Positions 48,299-58,233 of a DNA stretch of 64,000 bases are shown piece after piece (the first letter of the stretch is position 1; the number at the start of each line of letters is the position of its first letter). The notes under the pieces were generated by a model. That model did no database searches. It was not told where the DNA came from and saw nothing but the letters and a program-made list of their open reading frames with translations. Source of the DNA: Bacteroidales bacterium (GTDB lineage Bacteria; Bacteroidota; Bacteroidia; Bacteroidales; Bacteroidaceae). The stretch is from contig JAATGU010000055.1 of assembly GCA_015654535.1 (NCBI GenBank), forward strand, positions 31,536 through 95,535. Reading direction: 5' to 3'. The position numbers and the translations under genes were made by a program.

Positions 48299-49285
48299 TT
48301 ATTCCGATATAATAGTGTTAATATTTAACTTTATTTCATCCCATTGCTTCTTTGGCATGCTTGTACCTATCACTTGAATAACGTTTCCCGACAGAATAGA
48401 ACCAATATTTGCACATTTTTCTAGCCCATATCCGCAGGTTAATCCGTAAAGGAATCCAGCGGCGAAGTAATCTCCCGCACCGGTTGTGTCTACTACTTTC
48501 CTTACGTGAATGGCTTTTGCATATACTTCTTCGGTGCCTTTTTTTATATATGATCCATTTGCTCCAACCTTAACGATTGCAATGCTACACATGCCGGAAA
48601 TAACGTCTAAAGCTTCTTGAGGCTCTTTCCCGGTAAAGGATTTTGCTTCTTCCTCATTGGCAAATACGATATCTACATATTTATTGATTAGTAAAGTGAA
48701 GAACTCTAAATCATTAGCGACCACATTGTAGCTAGCCATATCTATACAAATTTGCAATCCTACTTCTTTGGCTAATTCGATAGCGTGAATAATCATTTCG
48801 TGATCTTGCACCAAATATCCTTCGATCAGTAAGTAAGAATAACCTCTGAACATGTCGAGAGTCAGGTCATCAGCCTTTAGTGATGATGCAGCTCCCAGAT
48901 AAGTCCCAAAAGTTCTTTCTCCGTCTGGCGAAATAAATGTAGAAGCAACCCCGGAAGGTAGTTCACTCATCAATAATTTCTCTTCAATGCTATTTTTAAT
49001 AAGGTTTTCCCGATAGAATTGCCCAAATTTGTCATTTCCTACTTTTCCTATAAATCCAGTTCCGGCACCAAGACTTGCTAAACCTAAGATTGTATTTCCA
49101 GCAGAACCGCCAGTGGCTATATGAGTTTTCATCTTAGCAAACTTGTCGTTAATCTGTTGAAGTTTAACTTCGTCAATTAGTTGCATGCTTCCTTTAGGCA
49201 ATCCCATTTCATAAAGAATATCATCATCTTCCAGTGTTGCAAGAACGTCAACAAGGGCATTGCCTAATCCTATTATTTTATCCAT
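48299..49285 (-). CDS. PfkB-family carbohydrate/adenosine kinase
   Basis: A 328-residue ribokinase-fold enzyme. It has GLGNALVDVLA at the start, the glycine motif HIATGGSAGNTILGLASLG and the C-terminal signature VVDTTGAGDYFAAGFLYGL with the catalytic Asp. Close Bacteroides members are usually called adenosine kinase or sugar kinase; I cannot fix the substrate. It is first in a two-gene run with the S41 protease. Confidence 0.9.
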   Translation of the reverse strand: MDKIIGLGNALVDVLATLEDDDILYEMGLPKGSMQLIDEVKLQQINDKFAKMKTHIATGGSAGNTILGLASLGAGTGFIGKVGNDKFGQFYRENLIKNSIEEKLLMSELPSGVASTFISPDGERTFGTYLGAASSLKADDLTLDMFRGYSYLLIEGYLVQDHEMIIHAIELAKEVGLQICIDMASYNVVANDLEFFTLLINKYVDIVFANEEEAKSFTGKEPQEALDVISGMCSIAIVKVGANGSYIKKGTEEVYAKAIHVRKVVDTTGAGDYFAAGFLYGLTCGYGLEKCANIGSILSGNVIQVIGTSMPKKQWDEIKLNINTIISE

Positions 49286-49308
49286 TCAGTATTTTTTTCT
49301 GCAAAGAT

Positions 49309-49340
49309 ATTGCATAATTCAATAATTCCTATTACTTTTG
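49309..49340 (+). promoter_or_regulatory. Promoter of the tRNA-Asn pair
   Basis: ATTG (49309-49312) and TACTTTTG (49333-49340) are separated by 20 bases, a good match to the Bacteroides consensus. The first tRNA starts 26 bases downstream. Confidence 0.7.
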
Positions 49341-49365
49341 CAACGCATTTTGAAAAAAGAAATAT

Positions 49366-49442
49366 TCTTCGATAGCTCAGTTGGTTAGAGCATCTGACTG
49401 TTAATCAGAGGGTCGTAGGTTCAAGTCCTACTCGAAGAGCCA
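49366..49442 (+). tRNA. tRNA-Asn (anticodon GTT), copy 1
   Basis: A full cloverleaf: acceptor TCTTCGA/TCGAAGA, D arm GCTC/GAGC, anticodon stem TCTGA/TCAGA with loop CTGTTAA, T arm GTAGG/CCTAC. CCA is encoded at 49440-49442. Confidence 0.97.
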
Positions 49443-49466
49443 CTTTCCTTGTTCAATATGTTAAAT

Positions 49467-49540
49467 TCTTCGATAGCTCAGTTGGTTAGAGCATCTGACT
49501 GTTAATCAGAGGGTCGTAGGTTCAAGTCCTACTCGAAGAG
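49467..49540 (+). tRNA. tRNA-Asn (anticodon GTT), copy 2
   Basis: Its 74 bases are identical to copy 1, 27 bases after it. The CCA end is not complete (GCA follows the acceptor), so it needs CCA addition after processing. A recent tandem duplication is likely. Confidence 0.97.
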
Positions 49541-49599
49541 CATAAAGTCTGCATTTGGTTGTGGACTTTTTTGTTTTTACCATTTAATCTATTTGCCTT

Positions 49600-50124
49600 A
49601 TGCATCCATTATCTCAGTTTAGTTACTGCCCCAAATGTGGATCTTCTCACTTTGAAGAGCATAATGAGAAATCAAAGATTTGCCAAGAATGTGGCTTTAT
49701 CTATTATTTTAATCCTTCATCTGCCACCGTTGCTTTTATACTAAATGAAAAAAAAGAGTTATTAGTCTGCCGACGTGCAAAGGATCCTCAAAAAGGAACA
49801 TTGGACTTGCCGGGAGGTTTTATTGATATGAATGAAACAGCCGAAGAGGGAGTTTCACGGGAAGTTCTAGAGGAGACAGGATTGAAAGTTGATGTAGCTA
49901 CTTACCTCTTTACATTGCCTAATATTTATATTTATTCAGGCTTTCCAGTACATACACTGGATATGTTTTTTCTTTGTAAGGTAACAAACTCCTCTTTTAT
50001 TGAAGCAAAAGACGATGTTGCCGAATCTTTTTTTCTTCCTTTAGATAGGTTAAATCCGGAAGAGTTTGGCTTAGATTCAATCAAAAAAGGACTTTCTCGT
50101 TTTCAGGCAGCACAACTACTTTAG
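49600..50124 (+). CDS. Nudix hydrolase with N-terminal zinc ribbon
   Basis: A 174-residue protein. A zinc ribbon with C10, C13, C28 and C31 leads into the Nudix domain, whose box GGFIDMNETAEEGVSREV-LEETGL fits GX5EX7REUXEEXGU. This zinc-ribbon-Nudix form resembles NADH pyrophosphatase NudC and its relatives, which cleave nucleotide diphosphates. An alternative start is not needed because the zinc ribbon begins at residue 10. It is a stand-alone gene between the tRNAs and the TPR gene. Confidence 0.88.
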   Translation: MHPLSQFSYCPKCGSSHFEEHNEKSKICQECGFIYYFNPSSATVAFILNEKKELLVCRRAKDPQKGTLDLPGGFIDMNETAEEGVSREVLEETGLKVDVATYLFTLPNIYIYSGFPVHTLDMFFLCKVTNSSFIEAKDDVAESFFLPLDRLNPEEFGLDSIKKGLSRFQAAQLL

Positions 50125-50171
50125 GAACTAAAGGGATTAATCTATTTTTAGATTTTTTACCATCCTTCATA

Positions 50172-50202
50172 CTTGCAAACCCAATGGAAGGTCGTATTTT
50201 TG
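50172..50202 (+). promoter_or_regulatory. Promoter of the TPR/outer-membrane barrel pair
   Basis: CTTG (50172-50175) and TATTTTTG (50195-50202) have a 19-base spacer. The box overlaps an earlier in-frame ATG at 50184 and so supports the start at 50217. Confidence 0.65.
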
Positions 50203-50216
50203 TAAAAACTATTAAT

Positions 50217-53200
50217 ATGAAAATAAGAAGAGCCCTGTTTATCTTTCAACTAGCTTGTAGCTTTCCAATAGTTATGTCTGCTCAGCAGCCTCTACCTATA
50301 AATTCTTCTATACGGTCGTTTGAGAATGGAAAAGATTTTTTTCAGCAAAAAAACTATTCATCGGCTCGTCAGGTTTTGAGATCGTTTGTACGGCAAAAAG
50401 AAGATGCAGACTTAATTCAGGAAGCGGACTATATGCTGGCCTGTGTTTCCTATGAGTTAAATGAGAAAAATCGTATTGCCCAGTTGCGTAACTATCTGGA
50501 TAAATATCCCGATTCCCGCTACGCTAATCGAATAAATTCCTTAATTGCCTCCGCTTACTATTTCGACCAAAATTATGAGGAAGCGATAACTATTTTTAAT
50601 CGCTGTAAACCTTATGAACTAAGTATTGAAGAGTGTCAGGATGTGACTTTCCGTATGGCAATGGCTAATCTGAAAAAAGGAGATCTGAGTCAGGCTGCTA
50701 CATGGTTTACTACCTTGCGCCACACTGGAACAAAATATTCTGTTGATTGCACCTATTATCTGGCTTATATTGCTTATACAAAAAAGAATTACGATGAAGC
50801 ACTTCCGGCTTTTCTCTCTTTGAAGGAAGATCAGAATTATGGAGAATTGGTTTCTGTTTATATTGGTGAGATTTACCTAAAACAAAAAAAATTCTCAGAT
50901 GCTGAGAATGAAGCGAAACAATTCATCAACAGGTATCCTCATGCTAAACAAATAGCTCAGATTCACCGTATCTTAGGAGAATCCTATTTTTATACGCACC
51001 AATATACAGAGGCTGCGGATGCTTTTAATCAATATATTGTTGAAACGGAGACTCCTTCTCGGGAAGCGCTTTATTTACTGGGCCTTTCTTATTACGAAAC
51101 GAAAGTATATTCTCAGGCAGCCGAAACCTTGGGTAAGGTTGTTTCTACTAATGATGGATTGACGCAGAACGCTTACCTTCATTTAGGATTCTCCTATTTA
51201 CAACTAGTAGAAAAGAGTAAAGCGAGAATGGCTTTTGAACAAGCTTCTTCTGTGGATTATGATTTAAAAGTAAAAGAGCAAGCTCTTTACAACTATGCTT
51301 TGTGCATCCACGAAACTTCGTATTCTGCATTTGGTGAGTCGGTAACAGTTTTTGAACGCTTTCTGAATGAATTTCCTAACTCTGTTTATGCGGAAAAAGT
51401 GAGCGACTATTTAGTGGAGGTCTACATGAATACCAAAAGTTATGGAGCAGCTTTGAAGTCGATTGAAAAAATAACTCATCCCGGTACTCGTATTATGGAA
51501 GCCAAACAGAAAGTATTGTTCCAATTGGGTACGGAGAGTTTTGCGAATGCTAACTTTAGTCAGGCAATCAACTATTTTGACCAAGCACTTGAGATTGGAC
51601 AATACAGCATACAAACCAAGGCTGATACTTATTATTGGCGAGGGGAAGCTTATTATCGCCAAGGTAAATATACTCTGGGAGCGCAAGGTTACCAGAACTA
51701 TTTGCAGTTAACCCAGTCCAAGGGGACAGAAATGTATTCATTGGCGCATTATAACTTGGGATATACTTATTTCAAGCAAAAAAATTATCCTACTGCGTTG
51801 GCATGGTTCATAAAATATGCTGCCTTGGATAATAAAGAGGAAGCAAAGACCGTGCTATCTGATGCTTATAACCGTATGGGAGATTGTTATTTCCATTCCA
51901 GAGAATTTACCGCTGCCCGGCAAAGTTATGCGAAAGCAGTGGCTACAGATCCTTCTGTGGGTGATTATGCTCTTTATCAAGAAGCCTTTGTGGCTGGATT
52001 GCAGAAAAATTATGCTGAGAAAGTTAGCTTATTAGATCAATTAATGCTGAAATATCCTTCTTCACAGTATATGGATGAGGCACTTTATGAGAAAGGAAGG
52101 GCATATGTATTGCAAGGAAATAATCAGCAGGCCATTTCTTCATTTAAAGAATTGGTGGAGCGGTTTCCTGCGAGTTCTTTGAGCCAGAGAGGAGCCAGTG
52201 AGATAGGACTTTTGTATTATCAGGATGATAATTATGACTTAGCTATTCAGGCTTACAAGAAGGTGATTACTGCCTATCCGGGAAGTGATGAGGCTCATCT
52301 GGCTTTACGGGATTTGAAATCTATTTATATTGATATCAATAAAGTCAATGAATTTGTTGCTTTTGCTCAGACAGTTTCTGGCTTAGGTACCTTTGATGTC
52401 ACAGAACAAGATTCTTTGACTTATCTGGCTGCGGAAAAAATTTATTTGAAAGGAGATACAGAGCAGGCTAAAGCTAGCTTTTCCTCTTACTTGCAAAGTT
52501 TTCCTTCCGGAGCCTTTAGTCCCAGTGCTCATTATTATTTGTCCACCATCTTTGCAAATGAAAAAAACACGGCAGCGGCTTTGGTACATTCAGGCAAAGT
52601 ACTTGAATATCCCGATAATCAGTTTTCAGAAGAAGCAATGATTTTGAATGCCGATCTTTTGATGAGTGTGAAAAAATATCAGGAAGCTTTACCGGTTTAT
52701 CAACGACTTAAAGGGAAATCCTCAACAGCAGAAAATCGTTCTCATGCTCAGATAGGGATCCTTCGTAGTGCTTATTTGGGAGGAGATCAAAAAGAAGCTA
52801 TTATGTCGGCTACGGAATTGCTCTCTAACAAGAAGCTTTCACCGGAGTTGGTTAGTGAAGCGACTTACTATAGAGCCAAAGCCTATTTAGCTCAGCACGA
52901 CGACAAGGCTGCAATAAAGGATTTACAAGAACTCGCAAAAGATGTCCGCACACTTTATGGCGCTGAGGCAAAATACTTAGTAGCTCAACTTTATTTCAAC
53001 GCGGGAGATACTGCTTTGGCAGAAAAAGAAGTTTTAAATTATATTGATCAGAGCACTCCTCATGCTTATTGGTTAGCACGCAGTTTTGTTTTACTTTCGG
53101 ATATATATGTTGCACTGAACAGAAAACTTGATGCCAAACAATATCTGCTGAGCCTGCAACAGAATTATACAGTGAAAGATGATATTCAGGAAATGATTAG

Positions 53201-53225
53201 CAGCCGTCTGAACAAACTAAAATAA
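50217..53225 (+). CDS. Large exported tetratricopeptide-repeat protein
   Basis: A 1002-residue protein with a signal peptide (about 1-24, VMSAQQ end) followed almost entirely by TPR helices; at least 15 repeats are readable (for example ADYMLACVSYELNEKNR, ALYLLGLSYYETKVYSQAAETL, YALYQEAFVAGLQKNYAEKV). TPR superhelices hold partner proteins. It is followed after nine bases by an outer-membrane barrel gene, so the two probably form one envelope complex. The function is not known to me. The start at 50217 is set by the promoter and the signal peptide. Confidence 0.85.
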   Translation: MKIRRALFIFQLACSFPIVMSAQQPLPINSSIRSFENGKDFFQQKNYSSARQVLRSFVRQKEDADLIQEADYMLACVSYELNEKNRIAQLRNYLDKYPDSRYANRINSLIASAYYFDQNYEEAITIFNRCKPYELSIEECQDVTFRMAMANLKKGDLSQAATWFTTLRHTGTKYSVDCTYYLAYIAYTKKNYDEALPAFLSLKEDQNYGELVSVYIGEIYLKQKKFSDAENEAKQFINRYPHAKQIAQIHRILGESYFYTHQYTEAADAFNQYIVETETPSREALYLLGLSYYETKVYSQAAETLGKVVSTNDGLTQNAYLHLGFSYLQLVEKSKARMAFEQASSVDYDLKVKEQALYNYALCIHETSYSAFGESVTVFERFLNEFPNSVYAEKVSDYLVEVYMNTKSYGAALKSIEKITHPGTRIMEAKQKVLFQLGTESFANANFSQAINYFDQALEIGQYSIQTKADTYYWRGEAYYRQGKYTLGAQGYQNYLQLTQSKGTEMYSLAHYNLGYTYFKQKNYPTALAWFIKYAALDNKEEAKTVLSDAYNRMGDCYFHSREFTAARQSYAKAVATDPSVGDYALYQEAFVAGLQKNYAEKVSLLDQLMLKYPSSQYMDEALYEKGRAYVLQGNNQQAISSFKELVERFPASSLSQRGASEIGLLYYQDDNYDLAIQAYKKVITAYPGSDEAHLALRDLKSIYIDINKVNEFVAFAQTVSGLGTFDVTEQDSLTYLAAEKIYLKGDTEQAKASFSSYLQSFPSGAFSPSAHYYLSTIFANEKNTAAALVHSGKVLEYPDNQFSEEAMILNADLLMSVKKYQEALPVYQRLKGKSSTAENRSHAQIGILRSAYLGGDQKEAIMSATELLSNKKLSPELVSEATYYRAKAYLAQHDDKAAIKDLQELAKDVRTLYGAEAKYLVAQLYFNAGDTALAEKEVLNYIDQSTPHAYWLARSFVLLSDIYVALNRKLDAKQYLLSLQQNYTVKDDIQEMISSRLNKLK

Positions 53226-53234
53226 GAATCGTAT

Positions 53235-54899
53235 ATGAAACAAATGAATAATATGCTGTTTACAGCAGCTCTTTTGTCTTTGTCACTTAATAGCGTGTTT
53301 GGACAAACGGCAAAGAAAGATACAACGCTTAATCGTACGGTTGTTGTTGAAAAAGAATATAATCCCGATATTATGGATGCATCTAAAGTAAACGTGCTTC
53401 CTAAAGTAAAGGAACCTTCAATTACTAAGAAGGCAATAGAATATAATCTGTCGCTGCTCCCTTTTACATCGCTGGATTATGTAATGCAACCTATTACGCA
53501 GAGTCTGGATCAGGCAAAAGCAAAGGCTGGGTATGCTCGCTTGGGATATGGTAATAACGGGAATGTGGATGCTAAATTCAGTTATTTATTTAATCTTTCC
53601 AAACGTGATAACTTGGGGGTATCGGCTAGTCTGGATGGAATGAACGGTACTCTAAAATTACCCAAAATATTTGAAACGACCTATCAAGGAAAGGATTGGA
53701 AATCCCGATATTATAAAACAAAACTGGATGTGGACTACCAGCACATATTTGATAAGTCTATTTTTGACGTAGCTGTTAATATGGGAACAGATAACTTTAA
53801 TTATTATCAGTTAAACCAAACTGGTTTGATTAGCTCTATGCCAACAGATAAGCAACATCATTCTAAATGGAGCCTTCATGCAGGTATTAAATCCAATGAT
53901 AAGAACTTGCCTTTGCAATTTCTGGCGGAGACTAATTTCCTTTCTTTCAAACAATCTTATCCTGATGAATTGACTGAGAGAATATGGCGCACAAAAGGGG
54001 ATGTTTATGGAATGATTAATGAGCAACAGCGTGTGGGGATTAAGGCTGAGATGAATAATGTATTTTATACATCCGAAGATTATAAGAACTATTCTTCAGT
54101 TGAATTAAATCCTTATTACGCATTTTCTAATGAGTCATGGAAAGTCAGACTTGGCGCACATGTGGACTTCTCTTTTGGAAAAGGAAAAAGCATTCAGGCT
54201 GCTCCTGATTTGGAAGCACAGTATCTTTTTTCGAAAAGTTATGTTGCCTATATGAAAATTGGTGGTGGCAGAGAGCTCAATGACTTTCGTCGGTTGGAGT
54301 CTTTAAATCCTTATATTTATTTTCAACCATTTAATGATTCGTACAATCAGCTGGATGCCATTTTAGGATTGAAAGCAAATGTGGGAGAAGGTTTTTGGTT
54401 TGATGTTTTTTCAGGATATAGTGTAGTTACAGATGATCTTTGTTTTTTTAATTTGAATAGTAACGCATCTGGCATTGCTAAACCTTATGCTGAGACAGCC
54501 GATACTAAACATTTTTATGTCGGCTCAAACTTAAAATATAGCAAAGGCATTGCTGACCTCTCCTTAAAAGGAACTTATTATTCCTGGAAAGATAGCAATG
54601 CCGCATTTATGTTGATGAAACCTAAATTTGATTTGCAATTTAATGCAGATATAAAGGTTCTTCCCCAACTGACAATCGATGCCGGATATTGGTATATTAG
54701 TCGTAATAATGTAGAGACCTATAGTTATTCGAAACTTGATCCGATCAATGACTTAAGTTTGGGTGCTACATATAGTCTGTTTAGAGGGGTATCAATCTTT
54801 GCGCGCATAGATAATCTTTTAAATCAAACCTATCAGTATAATTATTCTTATCTGGCACAAGGAATAAATTTTCTTGGAGGATTATCTTTCCAATTTTAA
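53235..54899 (+). CDS. TonB-receptor-like outer-membrane beta-barrel without plug
   Basis: A 554-residue outer-membrane protein. A signal peptide (about 1-24) is followed by NRTVVVEKEYNPDIMDASKV, which resembles the mature start of TonB-dependent receptors, but no plug domain follows. The rest alternates like beta strands and ends GGLSFQF with a terminal Phe, the barrel assembly signal. It is next to the large TPR protein, nine bases apart. The role may be structural or transport; the substrate is unknown. Confidence 0.8.
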   Translation: MKQMNNMLFTAALLSLSLNSVFGQTAKKDTTLNRTVVVEKEYNPDIMDASKVNVLPKVKEPSITKKAIEYNLSLLPFTSLDYVMQPITQSLDQAKAKAGYARLGYGNNGNVDAKFSYLFNLSKRDNLGVSASLDGMNGTLKLPKIFETTYQGKDWKSRYYKTKLDVDYQHIFDKSIFDVAVNMGTDNFNYYQLNQTGLISSMPTDKQHHSKWSLHAGIKSNDKNLPLQFLAETNFLSFKQSYPDELTERIWRTKGDVYGMINEQQRVGIKAEMNNVFYTSEDYKNYSSVELNPYYAFSNESWKVRLGAHVDFSFGKGKSIQAAPDLEAQYLFSKSYVAYMKIGGGRELNDFRRLESLNPYIYFQPFNDSYNQLDAILGLKANVGEGFWFDVFSGYSVVTDDLCFFNLNSNASGIAKPYAETADTKHFYVGSNLKYSKGIADLSLKGTYYSWKDSNAAFMLMKPKFDLQFNADIKVLPQLTIDAGYWYISRNNVETYSYSKLDPINDLSLGATYSLFRGVSIFARIDNLLNQTYQYNYSYLAQGINFLGGLSFQF

Positions 54900-54906
54900 C
54901 AATATA

Positions 54907-54978
54907 CTCCACCTTATAATATAAAAAGCGTCTTTTTTTATAAAATATAGTAGATTCTTTCTATATTATAAGGTGGAG
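54907..54978. promoter_or_regulatory. 17-bp perfect inverted repeat upstream of topA
   Basis: CTCCACCTTATAATATA (54907-54923) and TATATTATAAGGTGGAG (54962-54978) are exact inverted copies with a 38-base spacer. A -7 box TACTTTTG (54993-55000) of the topA promoter follows 14 bases later. It could end the barrel transcript or control topA. Confidence 0.6.
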
Positions 54979-55075
54979 AAATAAGTTTTTTCTACTTTTG
55001 CGGGCGAAATTTAAATGGAAGGGACCTGTTTATCAGAAAAAAAAATAGATTCCTCTAATTGCAAAAGAGAATATT

Positions 55076-57421
55076 ATGCACAAAAATCTTGTTATTGTCG
55101 AATCTCCTGCTAAAGCTAAAACGATTGAAAAGTTTTTAGGAAAGGATTTTAAAGTCCTTTCTAGTTATGGTCATATTCGAGATCTGAAAAAGAAAGAATT
55201 TAGTATTGATATTGAGAATAATTTTGAGCCTGAATACGAAATCCCCATAGAGAAGAAAAAGTTAGTTAGTGAGTTAAAGGCTGAGGCGAAAGATGCGGAA
55301 ACAGTATGGCTAGCTTCCGATGAGGACCGTGAAGGAGAAGCTATTTCCTGGCATTTATACGAAGTGCTGGAATTGAAGCCTGAAAACACAAAACGAATTG
55401 TTTTTCATGAAATTACTAAAACTGCTATATTAAAAGCAATTGAGCAACCTAGAGAAATTGATATTAATCTGGTAAATGCCCAGCAAGCTCGCCGAATACT
55501 TGATCGTATTGTAGGATTTGAACTTTCTCCGGTTCTTTGGAGAAAAGTGAAACCAGCTTTGTCGGCAGGACGTGTCCAGTCTGTAGCCGTGAGACTCATA
55601 GTGGAACGCGAACGTGAAGTTCAAGCTTTTCAAGTAGAGGCTTCTTATCGTGTTACCGCAGTCTTTTTAGTTCCTGACTTGGATGGTAAGCTAGTAGAAA
55701 TGAAAGCGGAACTTGCTCATCGGTTGAAAACAAAAGAAGAAGCTAGGGTTTTGTTGGAAACTTGTAAAAATACCATATTCACTATTGAAGATATCAGTAT
55801 GCGTCCGTCGAAAAAAACTCCGGCGGCTCCATTTACTACTTCAACATTACAACAAGAAGCAGCACGTAAACTTGGATTTACAGTAGCCCAAACAATGTCT
55901 GTGGCACAGAGACTATATGAATCTGGAAAGATTACCTATATGCGTACTGATTCTGTGAATCTTTCGGACTTTGCTGTTTCGAGTGCTAAAGAAGCAATCA
56001 CTCATATTATGGGCGAAGAGTATGTAAAACTTCGTCATTTTGATACAAAAACTAAGGGCGCTCAGGAAGCTCATGAAGCTATACGTCCTACTGAGATGGA
56101 GAATCAAGTGATTGACGGAGCCTCTCAGGAGAAAAAACTTTATGATTTGATCTGGAAACGTACCGTAGCTTCACAAATGGCAGATGCTCTACTGGAAAAA
56201 ACAACGGCTACTATTGCCTTAAATAATTCCACTGAGAAATTTATAGCAGTAGGCGAGGTAGTGAAATTTGATGGTTTCCTTCGTGTTTATAAAGAGTCTT
56301 TTGATGACGAAAATGAGCAGGAAGACGAAACTCGTTTGCTCCCTCCGATGAAAAAGGGACAGTTGCTAGATAGTAAAGAGATTGTTGCGACCGAACGATT
56401 TACTCAGCATCCTGCAAGATATACTGAAGCCAGTCTGGTTCGTAAATTAGAAGAACTGGGCATCGGGCGTCCTTCTACTTTTGCTCCTACCATTTCTACC
56501 ATTCAACAGCGTGAATATGTTGAAAAGGGAGATAGAGAAGGAGTGGAACGTTCTTATGAGCAATTGCTGTTAAAAGCATCTTTAATAGAAGAGACAACCA
56601 AAATAGAAATTACCGGAGCAGAGAAATCAAAGCTGTTCCCTACGGATGTAGGTCTTGTGGTAACTGATTTCTTAACAGAATATTTCCCTGATATACTTGA
56701 TTATAATTTCACGGCAAATGTTGAAAAAGAATTCGATGAGGTTGCTGATGGAGAAAAGCTATGGACAAAGACCATGGAAGATTTCTATAAAAAGTTCCAT
56801 CCTTCTGTTGAAAGTACTTTGGCCATTAAGAGCGAGCATAGAGTTGGTGAACGGCAATTGGGTATTGAACCTAAAACAGGTAAACCTGTTTCGGTGAAGA
56901 TTGGCCGCTTTGGTCCGATGGTACAGATTGGATCAGTGGGTGATGAAGAAAAACCTCGTTTTGCTCAGATGAAAAAAGGGCAATCACTCGAAACTATCAC
57001 GTTGGAGGAAGCATTAGAACTCTTTAAGTTACCTCGCACTTTGGGGGATTTTGAAGATCTGATAGTAACGATTGGCTCTGGCCGTTTTGGCCCGTATATA
57101 CGACATAATGCTAAGTTTATTTCTCTTCCTAAAGATGTTGATCCAATGAAGATCACTTTAGATGAAGCGATTGTATTGATAAAGGCAAAGCGGATAGCTG
57201 AGGCTCAAAAGATAATTAAACAATTTGAAGAAGAACCTGAAATCCAAATTCTTAATGGTCGCTTTGGTCCTTATATTGCCTATAAAGGAACAAATTATAA
57301 AATTTCTAAAGAGGTAGTTCCACAAGATTTAGACTTACCCACTTGTCTGGAAATTATCAGATTGCAAGATGAAAAGCCTGCGACTTCAAAACGAGGTCGA
57401 TTCTCGTCAAAGAAAAAATGA
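55076..57421 (+). CDS. topA: DNA topoisomerase I
   Basis: A 781-residue type IA topoisomerase that relaxes negative supercoils. Seen: the TOPRIM start VIVESPAKAKTIEKFLG with the acidic DEDREGEAISWH, and the active-site Tyr288 in GKITYMRTDSV. After residue about 560 the C terminus has repeated SVKIGRFGPMVQIG-like modules (GRFGPYIRHNAK, GRFGPYIAYKG) in place of zinc fingers, ending in a basic tail. Single gene; a hairpin terminator follows. Confidence 0.96.
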   Translation: MHKNLVIVESPAKAKTIEKFLGKDFKVLSSYGHIRDLKKKEFSIDIENNFEPEYEIPIEKKKLVSELKAEAKDAETVWLASDEDREGEAISWHLYEVLELKPENTKRIVFHEITKTAILKAIEQPREIDINLVNAQQARRILDRIVGFELSPVLWRKVKPALSAGRVQSVAVRLIVEREREVQAFQVEASYRVTAVFLVPDLDGKLVEMKAELAHRLKTKEEARVLLETCKNTIFTIEDISMRPSKKTPAAPFTTSTLQQEAARKLGFTVAQTMSVAQRLYESGKITYMRTDSVNLSDFAVSSAKEAITHIMGEEYVKLRHFDTKTKGAQEAHEAIRPTEMENQVIDGASQEKKLYDLIWKRTVASQMADALLEKTTATIALNNSTEKFIAVGEVVKFDGFLRVYKESFDDENEQEDETRLLPPMKKGQLLDSKEIVATERFTQHPARYTEASLVRKLEELGIGRPSTFAPTISTIQQREYVEKGDREGVERSYEQLLLKASLIEETTKIEITGAEKSKLFPTDVGLVVTDFLTEYFPDILDYNFTANVEKEFDEVADGEKLWTKTMEDFYKKFHPSVESTLAIKSEHRVGERQLGIEPKTGKPVSVKIGRFGPMVQIGSVGDEEKPRFAQMKKGQSLETITLEEALELFKLPRTLGDFEDLIVTIGSGRFGPYIRHNAKFISLPKDVDPMKITLDEAIVLIKAKRIAEAQKIIKQFEEEPEIQILNGRFGPYIAYKGTNYKISKEVVPQDLDLPTCLEIIRLQDEKPATSKRGRFSSKKK

Positions 57422-57459
57422 AAAGGATTACTTTTTAAAGATTGATCATACAAGAAATA

Positions 57460-57495
57460 AAAGAGGTATCCTCAGTAAGGAAACCTCTTTTTCTT
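57460..57495 (+). terminator. topA terminator
   Basis: AAAGAGGTATCC and GGAAACCTCTTT form a stem with one A-A mismatch and a 7-base loop, followed by TTTCTTTCTTT. Confidence 0.7.
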
Positions 57496-57532
57496 TCTTT
57501 GCACCCCTCACGTTCTTTTTAATCTTATTATT

Positions 57533-58165
57533 ATGGATATAATAGACGTACATACCCATCATCTTAGAACAAATATATCGCAATTTATTTATAGTTGCAT
57601 GCCTACAGATTTTTCTCCACAAAAAGGTGGTTATTATTCTGTAGGTATCCATCCATGGAAAATTACTTCTGATGTCATAGCTGGATATGAACAATTGGAA
57701 AAGATCGCTCGTCATCCACAAGTCCTTGCAATAGGTGAAACTGGTCTGGATAAAATGATTCGGACGGAATTGTCTTTGCAACAGAAAGTGTTTGAGTTCC
57801 ATATTAATTTAGCCGAGATTCTTCATAAACCGCTTATTATTCATTCTGTAAAAACATCGAATGAAATTATTCAGTTAAAGAAAAAATTTCAGTCCAGATA
57901 CCCTTGGATTCTTCATGGTTTCAGGGGGAAAAAAGAACTTGCGGAACAATTAACCGCACAAAATATCTACCTTTCTTTTGGAGAAAAATATCAGGAAGCC
58001 GCCCTTAACAGCATTCCTTTAAACCGTCTTTTGCTGGAAACAGACGAGAGCGATAAAGAGATCTTTCAAATATATGAGGCGGTGGCCCAAAGTCGCTCAG
58101 TACCTATAAAAGAATTAATTGCACAAGTGCAGCAAAACATTGCTCAACTGTTTTTTAATCAATAA
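57533..58165 (+). CDS. TatD family metal-dependent hydrolase
   Basis: A 210-residue amidohydrolase-fold protein. Metal ligands are visible in DVHTHHL (HxH), the bridging Glu in AIGETGLDK, the His in LIIHSVK and ILHGFRG, and the Asp in LLLETDESD. Family members are deoxyribonucleases or other phosphoesterases. It is shorter than E. coli TatD (about 260), usual for the Bacteroides members. It precedes tyrS. Confidence 0.88.
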   Translation: MDIIDVHTHHLRTNISQFIYSCMPTDFSPQKGGYYSVGIHPWKITSDVIAGYEQLEKIARHPQVLAIGETGLDKMIRTELSLQQKVFEFHINLAEILHKPLIIHSVKTSNEIIQLKKKFQSRYPWILHGFRGKKELAEQLTAQNIYLSFGEKYQEAALNSIPLNRLLLETDESDKEIFQIYEAVAQSRSVPIKELIAQVQQNIAQLFFNQ

Positions 58166-58233
58166 GAGTTGTTTGTTCGAGTAAAGTGTCGTACTTTTGT
58201 ACACATAAACTTTATAAATAAAAGAATCATTCG

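Noticed and set aside
49366-49540. CRISPR-like or repeat array from the two identical 74-base units
   Set aside because: Both are complete tRNA-Asn genes.
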